DNA of 64,000 nucleotides from Raphanus sativus (Eukaryota > Streptophyta > Magnoliopsida > Brassicales > Brassicaceae). Below, one piece after another: positions 1 to 10,893 of this stretch. The position numbers were made by a program, and so were the translations under genes. Numbering within the stretch: position 1 is the first letter of the stretch; each line of letters opens with the position of its first letter. The notes under the pieces are model-generated. The model saw only the letters and a list, made by a program, of their open reading frames with translations, was not told the DNA's origin and did no database searches. The DNA lies in contig NC_079515.1 of NCBI RefSeq assembly GCF_000801105.2, positions 7,812,001-7,876,000 on the forward strand, written 5' to 3'.

Positions 1-17
1 TGTGGATTGCGGTCTCA

Positions 18-110
18 TCACTCAGAATGCGGAGCTCCTCCGGGCATAGTTTTCCTGCTCTTCAATTCACCCTTCCATGCTTCGTTTTGGGCAGCAAAAT
101 CAACAAGGTA
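18..110 (-). CDS. possible 3'-terminal exon of an unidentified gene cut by the window edge
   Basis: The first ~110 bases are clearly more GC-rich than the following 1.9 kb. On the minus strand they hold an open frame ending in TGA at 18-20, with C-terminus reading roughly ...ELKSRKTMPGGAPHSE. The upstream splice site is not certain, so the upper limit is approximate. On the plus strand the same piece offers an alternative: an ATG at 27 running to a good AAG|GTAAAG donor at 107/108. I do not recognise either protein and cannot decide between the strands. Confidence 0.2.
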   Translation of the reverse strand, partial: YLVDFAAQNEAWKGELKSRKTMPGGAPHSE

Positions 111-1976
111 AAGCGAATGGAATGCTCTTTGCTCTTTACCAACCAACAATGATAAAGTCTGATATGAAACTATTACCCGACTGTTTTTTGTGTCGTCTTA
201 CGGATTTTAGTTTGCTAGATTATACGGTTTTACCGATCTTATTAAAATTTCTTTGTTCTAGTTTTGCAGCTTATCCCATAATTGAGTTTATGGAATAGAG
301 CTTTAATTTAAAATTAGAAAAAGAAGGATATTATTAGTTTTATTAAGTAACACAAATATTTGCAAACGTATTTCATGCTGCCTGTTTGTTTAACTGCGTC
401 TATGATAATATCTATGTGGAAATCAATATTCATCTTAAGATCTCTTTTAACGCACTACACATTATTCTTTTTAGTTATGGGATTACTACTAAGATTATTT
501 TCAAATTCTATAACTTATCAGTAGGCTACGTGAGATGCAAAATATTTCTCATTAGCACCAACTGCTAGATCTATATCTCATAAACTTTCTCATCAACAGC
601 TCATTAAATTAATCAAAGAGGCAAATAAAAAATTGAGAAAAAGGTAGGGTTGAAAAGTAAATGATCCCACTTGTATATGAATTCTTTTTCATTTGGGTGC
701 TCTAATCCATGTCCACAACCACAAATTTCATTTGTATCTATCTCCAAGTCTGTCTAAATTGAATACTCAACATACCATATAGGATTTATACAGACTAAAG
801 CCCCTTTTTAGTTAGAAAAATATGAATGTTCACTAAAAGCTTACGATGTTGATTAAGGGCAATATCTACTGGTATATGCTTCAGTCAACTTGATGAAGCT
901 TCCAAACTTCTTATTACCGTAAACGAATATATCGTACCGAATATCGACTTCCGTAGATTTAGAAAATTAGAACCATACTATCTTTCGGAGGGTTGGAGAA
1001 TTATGTTTGAGTTTATATAACAACATTAAAACAACATTCAATAAAGTTTAGAAGCAGGTTATACATGGCACCAAATAATAAGGTTAGGGAAGATAATAAC
1101 GACGCAAAAGACAAAACCAAAATCCAGACGATAACGTTTGTGGAGTAGAACCGAAAAGGGGCAATAGAGCAGATTACATCTGTTTCGTTTCCTCCTCTTT
1201 TCTTTGGCTTTTTGCGGAAAGAATAAACGAATAATTATTAATATAATTCAATAATTCAGAAAAAGGTTCACATATATTGATAAAAAGAAATATGCAGACA
1301 AGTATATTATTTAGATCTTGGAAAATCATTACAAAAACCGATTTTGCATATATTACCTGTAAAGAATAAAAATATATGAAATGAAAAGGACAATTGTCTA
1401 AACAAAAAGTATATAGATCTACCTTTCTATCGTCCACTATAAGCAATAGCGTAATTCTATTTGTACACATAGTAATTTCACTGGCTTTAGTTGCAATCAT
1501 CTCCAATATTAGGAAATTTACTCAGGTTAACTTTCTTTTATTAGAAAGTTATTTTGACATATTTAAACGCGGAGAGAATTATGAAGCGACATACCTCATG
1601 TAAATAAAAGCACACAATAATACAGAGAATTATAAAAGCAACAAACAAACAACACTCCTTTACAACTCTCCATACATGATAATAGAGATGCAACAACTCA
1701 ACAAGGTCCCTCCCTTCCTCTTTGATTAAAATAAGAATCATAGATATCAAGACTATTGTATGTTGTATTTTTTATATTATTAAAAAGATATATAAATTAT
1801 TTCATAGACTAAATGATTGTCCCTACAGAAGCATTTTGTATTTGGAAAAGATATGGACACAGGCACAATCTTATACACACAAGGACTGGTGGAATTGGAT
1901 AAGCTTTAAAAATAAATTGCATTTCTAAAAATATATAATTCTTATAGTCCCCACTAGCTTAAAGTATCATCAAACC
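111..1976. other. AT-rich spacer upstream of the first ATL gene
   Basis: Only short, compositionally biased open frames occur here, with no convincing start, splice or domain signal. No repeat with clear termini was recognised. Confidence 0.5.
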
Positions 1977-1986
1977 TATATATAAA
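1977..1986 (+). promoter_or_regulatory. TATA box of the first ATL gene
   Basis: TATATATAAA lies 76 bases upstream of the ATG at 2062. This is a plausible distance for a core promoter with a ~45-base leader. Confidence 0.6.
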
Positions 1987-2061
1987 CACCATTTTCAACT
2001 ACTTCAGGAAATAAAACCGCACAAGAGAAACCAAATCAAGAGAAGAACAAAAAGAGAGTAA

Positions 2062-2703
2062 ATGTCTCCAGATCACTTACCTTCTTCATCTCAAGTCTTC
2101 CAAGAACATTCCATTGAAAGTTTCATCTCCAGAAAATTGCTTCAGCAACTTCCCTTTACTCACAACATACAACAGCAACAGGGTCATGTACCTGATAAGA
2201 ACAACTTGAGCGGCAACGTTCTCTTTCTTCTCTCTGTCCTTGTCTGTGGTATCATCTGCTCACTCGGGTTACATTTCGTAATCCGTTGCGTGTTCAGACG
2301 TCACTCGAGTTTCATGATCTCTGATCCCATCTCAAGCCCGTCCACACCAGCAGCAAACAAAGGCATCAAGAAGAAAGCTCTCAAGATGTTCCCTGTAGTG
2401 AAATACTCACGTGAGATGAACCTCTCAGGGCTTGGCGAGGAGTGTGTTATTTGTTTGTCTGATTTCGTAGCTGGAGAACAAATACGGCTGCTTCCTAAGT
2501 GCAACCACGGGTTCCACGTTCGTTGTATCGACAGGTGGCTTACGCAACATATCACTTGTCCGAAGTGCAGACACTGTCTGGTTGAGACATGCCAAAAGAT
2601 TTTAGGCGACTGCGATGAAGATCATCAGGTTCCAGCAAGGGAAAGCATAGATGTCAGAATTGCTCCTCTAGAACCTGAAGCAAGAGTAAACACTTTTAGA
2701 TAA
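2062..2703 (+). CDS. ATL-type RING-H2 finger E3 ubiquitin ligase (tandem copy 1)
   Basis: This is a single-exon gene for a 213-residue membrane-anchored E3 ubiquitin ligase of the plant ATL family, which recruits an E2 through its RING and ubiquitinates substrates. What is visible: one hydrophobic segment at about residues 52-78; a basic stretch (KKKALKMFP) at 103-111; the short GLGEEC equivalent of the ATL GLD motif; and a complete RING-H2 with Cys128, Cys131, Cys147, His149, His152, Cys155, Cys166 and Cys169, plus the ATL-typical Trp159. The length and the 'conserved region after RING' (CLVETCQKI) match the ATL75-78 subgroup. The gene lies 3 kb from a second, more typical copy in the same orientation, so the two look like an old tandem duplication. 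The start is the first ATG after a TATA box and in frame throughout. The exact ATL number is not assigned because the N-terminus is divergent. Confidence 0.9.
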   Translation: MSPDHLPSSSQVFQEHSIESFISRKLLQQLPFTHNIQQQQGHVPDKNNLSGNVLFLLSVLVCGIICSLGLHFVIRCVFRRHSSFMISDPISSPSTPAANKGIKKKALKMFPVVKYSREMNLSGLGEECVICLSDFVAGEQIRLLPKCNHGFHVRCIDRWLTQHITCPKCRHCLVETCQKILGDCDEDHQVPARESIDVRIAPLEPEARVNTFR

Positions 2704-5654
2704 AGCAGCTAGAGAATATGCCAAGAAACAGTTAGGTTTCAAGAACTTAATTGGTTCTTCTCTTTTAAATTTGAACAAAGTTTATGTTTCTACCATAGGA
2801 TTCAAAATCAAATACAATGAAGCTTTTATTTTTTCCTGAAGCCCAAAATGTTACAAAGTTTTGGATAACACTTGACATGGCCAAATTTTGGAGACTATAA
2901 ATATTTTAGTATAAATATTAATACAATTTTCTTTTTATAATTCAGGGGCCACTATAAACCTATATAAATTCTAAAAATTTGGAAATCTTACACGAATGTT
3001 TTATTCTGTTGGACCAAGACCGCTCCTGACAATTGAAACCGCGCGTAAATTACCAAGAAAAGTTCATAAGTGCTTTAGAACTCATCTGCATATCTCATGT
3101 CACAACCAAAGAGTAACAAAGTAACCACTAACCAGCAGGGGCGGATCTAGAGATGAATGTTATGGGAGGCATATCAAAATTCTTTAAAGAATCAACCGGG
3201 GCATGAAGATCATTATCAAAATTTTACATAGAGTTTATAAAAATCATCCGGGGCCACCCCCACTCACCATGTGGCTCCGCCACTACTAACCAGTACTCTT
3301 GAAGGTTTGAAATAAATGGTTTCGACGAAGCTCAGGGACACCAAGGTATTGCAATAAGAAGCGTAACAAAGATTACAGAATGCGGTTTAGGTAATTAGGT
3401 CTATTCTAATAAGTCACAGATCTATCCACTACTAACTGGTTTGGCACACTAATAACATCTATATGCGCAAAGACCGACCATAGAATGTATTTTGGGTAAG
3501 AATATATTATGGATTCTCAGTCCCTATGATAAACAAATCAACTTGATGTGTTTAGAAAGGTACATGGTGGACCCAACCCGTTATATATTTAGGTCAAATA
3601 AACCCACCTAAGTGAGTGGGTAATAGTCAAACCTAAAAGCTACTTTGAGGAATACTTATAGTAATATATCGGGCAACAAACACACATGGTGTGTGATCGT
3701 AATGGAATGCTCCAACTTAACAATATGCAGTGATAGAAACACGTCTATGCTAAACTCTGTATTGAGTCATGGTATTCAAAAACATTGGTTAACAACAGAA
3801 GAATGTGATTTACAGGTAACATAAGCCCACAAGGCATTTATGGGATATGAGATAAGTATTGAATCATATTGTTGTAATATACCATAGTCCGTGTGAAAAT
3901 TGAAACAACGTGATGTTCGTCACAGTTGGAGTTAACTACTCGTTGGACTGCAATTGTACAACTATAGTAACATCTAAGGCTGGATAATAACAACAAAACA
4001 TCACAATATGAACCTTTTAATTAATGATTAACGAGAAACTGATTCCTGGTTCACATCAAGATGAAGAACTCAACTTCTCTTTGCTATCTTTCTTCTCATA
4101 ACTTCCACAAATTCATTAACTCAATGCCATAGTAGCTAGTATTCATTGTACAAAGGTTTCTTTTATTTGAATAAGTTTAAAATTCTTTCAGAAAAAATGT
4201 ATATATTGTTCAATAAACACCATGTGTTTTTGGTGGAGAGAACCATCTATTACTAGACTAAGAAGCAGCTATGAAGGGAGAGAACCATCTTCAAGGCCCC
4301 AAGGAAGACACAATGGTATCTCTAGAAATAGGTTTTAACTAGTAAAATATAGCTTTAAGCAAAGCGTCTTGCTGGACTAAACACTTCAATCAGGAGATAC
4401 ACGCGTTTCAACTTTATGTAGTATAAAGGAATACTAAAGCTTTAGATAAAAAATGGAAAAAATTCTGTCGGCATAACCTTGTAGAGGGCAAAAGGTGGAC
4501 ACAAAAAGGCACATGTGCCAATTCATCCAAGCACAAACTGAAGTTCTCTACATAATCAAGATAAAAAAGATTAGTAGGAATGATTGATCAATTAAAGATT
4601 GAACCTAGACAAATAATTAAAAGAGATAAAAGCTAAAAGCTATGTATTAGAGATTAAACCTAGACAAAGAATTAAAAGAGCTAAAACCTGTGTATTAAAG
4701 AAATGCAAATTCTAGCACAAGAAGAGATTTAATTAGAGTGCTCCTGAAACTAGTTACATGACTTTCAATGACATTGAACGAGGCCAAACCATTTCAAAAT
4801 CAATTGCACCCAGATATATTCTTAAGGTTAGTGTTCCAAGTATACCCCAATCTCACTTTATCACACCATCTGAACCACTTACAATAGGAAGACTACCAAA
4901 TCAAGAATGTCAAGCAAAGGACGCACGAGTATCACATGGTATTCCAAGCAACATAAAGCAATAAAGGCAAAGTTAAATCACTTTCAGGTAAGGGATAAAA
5001 AACAGACCACTACCTGTCTAACCAGCTATATGGAACCTAGTGGCACAAACAAAAGAAAAGACACGTCGTTCTCAGATAGGCTTATAGTCTTTATGTAATT
5101 TTCAGAGTGAGACTAGTGTCGGAGGATAGATTCTCCCTGCTCTGCAGCATCAAATACATAAATATCTACCCCTAGTTAATACATCATTTGGATCTAAATC
5201 AAAGATAATCAGTATAGATGGAAGTCACTAGTTTGCATCAAACATCAAGCCTTAATATCTAAGAAGGAACAGAGAGAAGCCAGTGAAATGTTCCAAGACT
5301 CATGAGTTGTATTATCTCAATGCCGTCTTAAAGATTAGGGAAAGTTCATGGCTGCTTCAGCTAAAGATCATGGGTCCCTGTGAGCAACTCTTGAGTATTT
5401 GATTTGCTAATTTTACTGCCACATGGCACTACAATTGTAGTAAATGGTATGAAGGCCCCATTTTCAATAAGAAAACACACTAAAATATTATTCAAATTCA
5501 GTGGAGAATCCATACTAGATATCGACTAATATCTAAAATCCCATTAATTGCTAATTTCCCCAGCATATTCCACCAACCATAATTAAGAAAATTCGATTGA
5601 TTAAAACTATTTCCCATTAATATATCAGAATATATTAAACCATTACCTTTCCAC
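2704..5654. other. spacer between the two ATL genes
   Basis: No gene is seen. The interval holds the hAT-type MITE at 3136-3285 and a degenerate tandem duplication of about 60 bp at roughly 4595-4705 (shared core 'cctagacaaa.aattaaaagag'). Confidence 0.5.
3136..3285. mobile_element. hAT-type MITE, 150 bp, with 8-bp target duplication
   Basis: The element begins CAGGGGCGGATC and ends GCTCCGCCACTA, giving imperfect terminal inverted repeats. It is flanked on both sides by the identical 8-mer CTAACCAG (3128-3135 and 3286-3293). An 8-bp duplication and CAGGGGCGG-type ends are typical of non-autonomous hAT elements. It has no coding capacity. Confidence 0.85.
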
Positions 5655-5662
5655 TATATATA
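5655..5662 (+). promoter_or_regulatory. TATA box of the second ATL gene
   Basis: TATATATA lies 70 bases upstream of the ATG at 5725. The layout resembles that of the first ATL gene. Confidence 0.6.
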
Positions 5663-5724
5663 GAACTTGCAACAAAACCTAGAAGATCTATCTTTCTATC
5701 TAACTCTTCAAACTAGGTTTTATC

Positions 5725-6381
5725 ATGTCGACTACAACTTTTTCTCCCACTATTCAAGATTTTCTTGGAAACTTTTACTCAAGAAGGATGCTGCTTCACA
5801 CAGCTTATCAACCACCTACCATGGCATCTCCTCCATTTGCAGAGGCTCAGGAAGCATCACACTCTTATGCACACCATATGAGCTTTGATGCAAATGTTGT
5901 CATGGTCCTATCAGTCCTCTTATGCGCACTAGTTTGCTCACTTGGACTGCATTCTATCATTAGATGTATGTTGAGGTACTCCAATTTGTTATCATCAGAA
6001 GCTAGTGACGAGCTTGCGGTTCGCTTGGCCAACACAGGGGTCAAACGAAAAGCCTTGAAGAGTTTCCAGACGGTAAGTTACTCTCCAGAGATGAATCTGC
6101 CTGGTCTTGATACAGAGTGTGCCATATGTCTCTCGGAGTTTGTGTCCGGAGAGCGAGTCAAGCTTTTGCCAAAGTGTCACCATGGGTTCCATGTTCGGTG
6201 TATAGACAAATGGCTAAGTTCACACTCATCTTGTCCCACTTGCAGGGACTGTCTCATTCAGAGTTGCCAGAAGATAGCTGGATGCAGTGAGAGGACCTCA
6301 TCATCTAATCAACCACCACAGGACAGCTATAGGATGCAAATAGCACCGCTAGGACCGGAAAGATTTATACATGGCTTCTAA
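5725..6381 (+). CDS. ATL77: ATL-type RING-H2 finger E3 ubiquitin ligase (tandem copy 2, ATL77/78-like)
   Basis: This is an intronless gene for a 218-residue membrane RING-H2 E3 ligase. It has one transmembrane helix at about residues 57-84, a juxtamembrane basic region, the PGLDTEC version of the ATL GLD motif, and a full RING-H2: Cys132, Cys135, Cys151, His153, His156, Cys159, Cys170 and Cys173, with Trp163 after the sixth ligand. The tail contains the CLIQSCQKI segment shared with copy 1. Position next to the actin gene matches the recalled Arabidopsis order (At3g18773 beside ACT2; the paralogous block carries ATL75-78 beside ACT8), which is the reason for the ATL77 symbol. ATL78 is an equally possible name on protein similarity alone. 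The start is the first ATG after the TATA box; an alternative upstream frame at 5667 is out of frame and not conserved in character. Confidence 0.88.
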   Translation: MSTTTFSPTIQDFLGNFYSRRMLLHTAYQPPTMASPPFAEAQEASHSYAHHMSFDANVVMVLSVLLCALVCSLGLHSIIRCMLRYSNLLSSEASDELAVRLANTGVKRKALKSFQTVSYSPEMNLPGLDTECAICLSEFVSGERVKLLPKCHHGFHVRCIDKWLSSHSSCPTCRDCLIQSCQKIAGCSERTSSSNQPPQDSYRMQIAPLGPERFIHGF

Positions 6382-8519
6382 TTACAAGTCAACTAGGCTT
6401 AGGTGACGTTATGTTGTAAAGCTTGATATGTATGTACTGCCAGTGGCAGCTTACCTGTAGTTCAATATTCAGAACAGAGTTCTCATTTCCACTGTACAGT
6501 TTTAAAACATTATTACATGTTGCTTTCTTCACTCTTTAACCTTCGCAGTAGAAGATGCTAGACTCACGTGAGTGAATAAAATTATAAACAACTCTAATTA
6601 CAAAGATAAGGAAGCTGAGAAGGAAAAACACTTAAGTGAGGGCAGCAAATCAACTTGGTCAACTCATAGAATTGATTAATCTCAAAGTTCATTAAAAACA
6701 TGATATAACTTGTTTATTTAATAGTGGTTACCATAATGATTAAAGCTAAACTATGTAAATTAAATAATCTAGCTCTCCAGATCGTTATCAAAACTTTAGT
6801 GAAGTGAGTAAGCTGTGATAATGATCAGACAATATAAAAACGTGACAAAACAAGAATACTCAACTAGGACCTCACAAGAGATAAAAGATATAGGTTACAC
6901 TTAGAACAAACGGTATAAAGTAGAATGGAGTCTGAGCAAGAAAACCACCATGTAGTCTAAATCAGATGATAACTAATTTAATGTGTGGTTTTTAATAATG
7001 TAGTACTACTAATCACAGAAAAGCTAAAAACGGTACGATAAATTAACAACCATTGCTTGTGGCTGTCAGAAATCAGAATCTGTTTTCTCTTTCTTACCAA
7101 ACTGAGGTCGCGGAATCTGGACCATTAAGTGCTAAAAACCAATCATCTAACACTGAAAAACATACTGAGAGAGCAGTAAATGTAACAGAACTACCAAAAA
7201 GTTTGTTGTTTATACTTTATTGAAGAGACAACCTTGGAATATTTGAGACTATAGAGAATCAGTGCACTGTTAGAACAACGGGTAAGCTAAAACTACTGCA
7301 TCAGAACATGGTTTCAACTTTCGAAGTCCAGACTTAAATTCAAGTAAATATCTCATCCCTTCGTTGGCGCCAACATATTCTCAGATTCTTGGGAGACTGG
7401 ATTAGTAGTTGTCAGATGTTTATGGGCCTATATATAAAGCCCAACAAATAACGGTCAGGTTCTTGATCTACTATTATCAATTCATGTACAACTCAATAAC
7501 TTTCTTTTTTCCCAGCAATAATTCACTAACTTTAATAATTGAACGATGTCATTCATTTTGAAAAGGTACACCAAACCTCAAATTGAATAGAGAAAATAAA
7601 TCGGGTTAACTATTTTATTTTGGCACATTTCATTTCTGTCCTTTTTTACATCTTTCTTGTTCGCCTGTTATCTATTTTAATGTCTGATTTTATCAATGAA
7701 TTCATAAGTGTGTGTGTGTGTTTAAACATCATTTGTGCTTAAAACATTTTTAAATAAATAGATAGCAAAACGAATTTCATTTAACATTATTGGACGGATG
7801 GCTTCATGCTTGTATCATTTACTTTCAGAAACTTTATTTTAGTATATATATACAAATTTATTTTGATGAAACACAAATTTCTTTCATGCTTGGATGACAT
7901 CCTTTATACTATTGTATATATATCAGTGTACTCCTCCTTTTTCAAAATAATATGTCTTTTAACTTTTTTCACACATATTAATAAAATATTGTAAATTTGG
8001 TTATAAATGCATACTTTGTGATTATCTATTTCAATAAATATAATCAATTTTAAAAATACGATTAATAATTATTAGTTAATAAAATGTATCAAAATACAAA
8101 ATATATCTTTTTGAAATATTTTTTCTTTCTAAAACATGCATTTTATGAAACGGAGAGAATAATAGATAAATAAATATGGGACTCACCATTGGAAAAACAG
8201 TATTATACCAGACAATTGATTTTTTTCATAATAAGAAGTGAATGATTCCCTGGGTTTTTTACAAAAAAAGAAGTGAATGATTCCCTGGGTTTTTTACCAT
8301 TTTCAATTTATAGGTAATCAATCCATATCCCAGAAAAGCAAAAAAAAAAAAAAAAAAACTTTGTGGGTGGATTGTGGTGTGCCACTACTAATAAAGTTAA
8401 GATGGAGAAAAGATAGACATCTAGGATCAATCAATCCATTTACATTCTAAATCCAGAGAAAACTAACCTTGAATGACTTTTCTACAAGAAAAAGACATGA
8501 ACGTGGCCTGCCATATATA
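6382..8519. other. AT-rich spacer
   Basis: No gene is seen. Contents are a decayed MITE at about 7928-8160, a 30-bp direct duplication at about 8235-8300 (shared core 'gaagtgaatgattccctggg'), and a run of about 20 A at 8341-8360. A TGGGCC/TATATATAAA/AGCCCA cluster at about 7423-7444 looks promoter-like but is followed by no convincing ORF. Confidence 0.5.
7928..8160. mobile_element. decayed relative of the Stowaway-like MITE at 60765
   Basis: The left edge reads ACTCCTCCTTTTTC and the right edge reads ...ATGCATTTTATGAAACGGAGAGAA. Internal words (TTTCACACATATTA, ATATATCTTTTTGAAA, ACATGCAT) match the intact element at 60765-61000. The ends are degenerate, so the borders are approximate. Confidence 0.5.
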
Positions 8520-8749
8520 TCTATCTTATTAAAACATAAACATTACAACTTCTTATATGTGGATTTTAAAGGTAAACTTCTTAAATTTAAATTAAACATC
8601 TAATCCTTATTTATAATACATACTATATACAATTTCCACATACATATGATTACATGTGGATTTAATACGTACCATTATTACATGTCGATTTATAGACTAA
8701 GATATAATACGTACCATTGCTATGAAACTAAATCTTACCTTTATATTGC

Positions 8750-9100
8750 AATTATACATAATTCATCTGTTTGTCCATATTGCAACTATATATATATATA
8801 TTCATAATTCATCTGTTTGTCCATATTGCAACTATATATAATATATATATAATATATATATATATATAGATTGTCCATATTGCAATTATATATAATATAT
8901 AGATATAATATATAGATATCATTCTTCTGAAATACGTACCATTCATCTGTTTATCCATATTGAAATTATATATAATATATATATATATAGTTAGAATACT
9001 AAGATACATATGAATCGTCACATACACAGCAATTAGATACTAAGTTACTGAGAATATATGTTCTAGAAATTATATATATATATATATAGTAAGATACATA
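8750..9100. repeat. AT-rich minisatellite and (TA)n tracts
   Basis: A unit built on TTCATCTGTTTGTCCATATT followed by GCAAYTATATATA recurs at least four times with increasing decay between about 8757 and 8985. Variable-length TA tracts separate the copies, and another (TA)n lies near 9072. Confidence 0.7.
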
Positions 9101-9204
9101 TATATTGCTATTATATATAATTCATCTTAAGATTGGTCCATATTGTTCCTTTAAAAAATCGAATCTCTCAATTTTAAAATATACACTAAATAATCTTTTA
9201 TAGC

Positions 9205-9364
9205 AAAACCACTTCTCCAAGTTGATTTAACATGCCTACAATATCAGATTTAATAATATCACAAGTTTTAAAAATCGGTTATGGAAAACCACTTCTCCAA
9301 GTTGATTTAACATGCCTACAATATCAGATTTAATAATATTGCAAGTTTTAAAATTCGGTTATGG
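9205..9364. repeat. 80-bp tandem duplication
   Basis: Two nearly identical 80-bp copies begin at 9205 and 9285, each starting AAAACCACTTCTCCAAGTTG and ending in TCGGTTATGG. Degenerate partial copies follow at about 9365 and near 10200-10255. They lie inside the Helitron candidate. Confidence 0.85.
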
Positions 9365-9423
9365 AAAATATTCTTCTCCAAATTTATTCTATCAAACCTA
9401 AAATCTAGGAAACAATAAAATCG

Positions 9424-10108
9424 GAGAAATTCTTAGGTTCACCCCTAGAGTGAACTTTTAGGTTCACCCAACCAATAGAATTTCGTTATTTTATATTCAG
9501 TATCTTTTAAAAAGGAAACAAAATATTGTCAAATTATATTAATATTTTTAAACTAAAAACTAAAAATTAATATTAATTGCAAACAAAAATACTTTTTAGA
9601 AAAATATATTTTTAACACAATCAGCCAAACACTAAACCCTAAATCCTAAATCCTAAACCCTAAACCCTTAGGTAAACCCTAAACCCTTGGTAAATCCAAA
9701 ATGGTTGGATAAATTCTAAATCCTACAGTTTAAGATTTATCCAAGGGTTTATGATTTACCCAAGGTTTTAGGGTTTAGTATTTAGGGTTTAGGGTTTAGT
9801 GTTTTGCTGATTATGTTAAAAATATCTTTTTTTAAATCCAAAGATCTAGGATTTATCCAAGGGTTTACCATGGATTTAATATTTATGATTTAGGGTTTAT
9901 AGTTTAGTGTTTTGCTGACGGTATTTTAAATATAAAATCTTTTTTTTGTGATTACTATTATTTTATATTTATTTTTTATTTTAAAAATATAATAAAACTT
10001 GATAATATTTTGTTTCCTTTTTTAAAAGATATTGAATATGAAATAACGAAATTCTATTGGTTGGGTGAACCTAAAGGTTCACTCTAGGGGTGAACCCAAG
10101 TATTTCTC
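9424..10108. mobile_element. foldback (Mutator-like) element, 685 bp, with 9-bp target duplication
   Basis: Long terminal inverted repeats of roughly 100 bp begin GAGAAATTCTTAGGTTCACC on the left and, read inward from the right, GAGAAATACTTGGGTTCACC. The element is flanked by the identical 9-mer ATAAAATCG (9415-9423 and 10109-10117). A 9-bp duplication with long inverted repeats is the signature of Mutator-like elements. The centre holds telomere-like CCCTAAA units in both orientations and no gene. It is nested in the Helitron candidate. Confidence 0.85.
9632..9803. repeat. interstitial telomere-like CCCTAAA/TTTAGGG repeats
   Basis: Several exact and degenerate CCCTAAA units occur at about 9632-9690, and the opposite-orientation TTTAGGG units at about 9752-9803. 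They form the inner part of the inverted repeat of the foldback element, so they are element sequence and not a fusion of chromosome ends. Confidence 0.75.
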
Positions 10109-10430
10109 ATAAAATCGATGTTCTGCTATATTACTATGGTTAATGTAATTGATTATCGAATATTTTTTCCTTTAAAAATACAGTCAATATTCTTTTATAG
10201 AAAACCCATTTCTCCAAGTTGTTTAAATAATCAGTTATGGAAAATCTCATTCTCCAAGTATATCTTACCCTAAGCTAAAATTTAGGAGTCAATCAAATTG
10301 TAATATTTGTATTTATTATGGTTGATTTAATTGAATGTTAAATATTCTTTTTGACCTCACAAAAATTTGTCCATAAATACTCGACTTCCTATTCACCATA
10401 CGACATTCACAAAAACTCTCAATTAAACAA

Positions 10431-10893
10431 ATGTCGAAACCTAACACTTTAGTTATGATAGATGGTGTGAAACCTTTAAGAAACAATTGGAAAATTCGAG
10501 TTAAAGTTCTTCATTGTCGGAAACAAAACATCGGTTTTGGAGGCGACACATTTGAGTGCATCCTCGCAGATGAATCTGTACTTACATTTGTTTCAGCTTT
10601 TATAAGTTTTTTTCTATTCTATTGGTTTATAAATCTGTTCTTTTTTTGTTTTATACGGTGTAAAGATTGCAGATGCGTGCCAAAGGAATCAGATTTATCG
10701 TATGCAACGTGATTTACCAGTTGGAGAGTGGAAGACTATCGAAACTTTTAAAGTTACGGCTGCTTCTGGAAAATATCGACCAACTGCACATCAATACAAG
10801 TTGAATTTTTCAGGAGAGACCGTGGTAACCAAATGTGATTATTTATCTGATAATCCATATCTTTGTAATGTACTAAACCAAAATCAAAATTAG
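10431..10893 (+). CDS. RPA1-like single-strand DNA-binding OB-fold protein inside a Helitron
   Basis: The proposed exons are 10431-10577 and 10666-10893, joined in frame by an 88-base GT-AG intron, giving 124 residues. The start MSKPNTLVMIDGVKP, the core WKIRVKVLHCRKQN, the FECILADES segment, then RDLPVGEWKTIETF, KYRPTAHQYKLNF and a late CDYLSDNPY are the hallmarks of the plant RPA70/DUF223-like OB-fold family. That family binds single-stranded DNA and is often carried and amplified by plant Helitrons. It covers about one OB domain; full RPA1 is over 600 residues, so this is a truncated or specialised version. Without splicing the first frame ends at 10712. No Rep/helicase partner is present. 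Whether it is expressed is unknown; an ATAAATAC motif lies about 60 bases upstream. Confidence 0.55.

Noticed and set aside
7421..7445. Promoter of an unannotated gene (TGGGCC and TATATATAAA with AGCCCA)
   Set aside because: No open frame or splice structure follows within 1 kb on either strand.
8341..8360. Poly-A run as the tail of a processed retroposon
   Set aside because: No flanking direct repeat and no gene-like sequence upstream.
9632..9803. Evidence of an ancient telomere fusion
   Set aside because: The telomere-like units lie symmetrically inside a transposable element with its own target duplication, so they came with the element.
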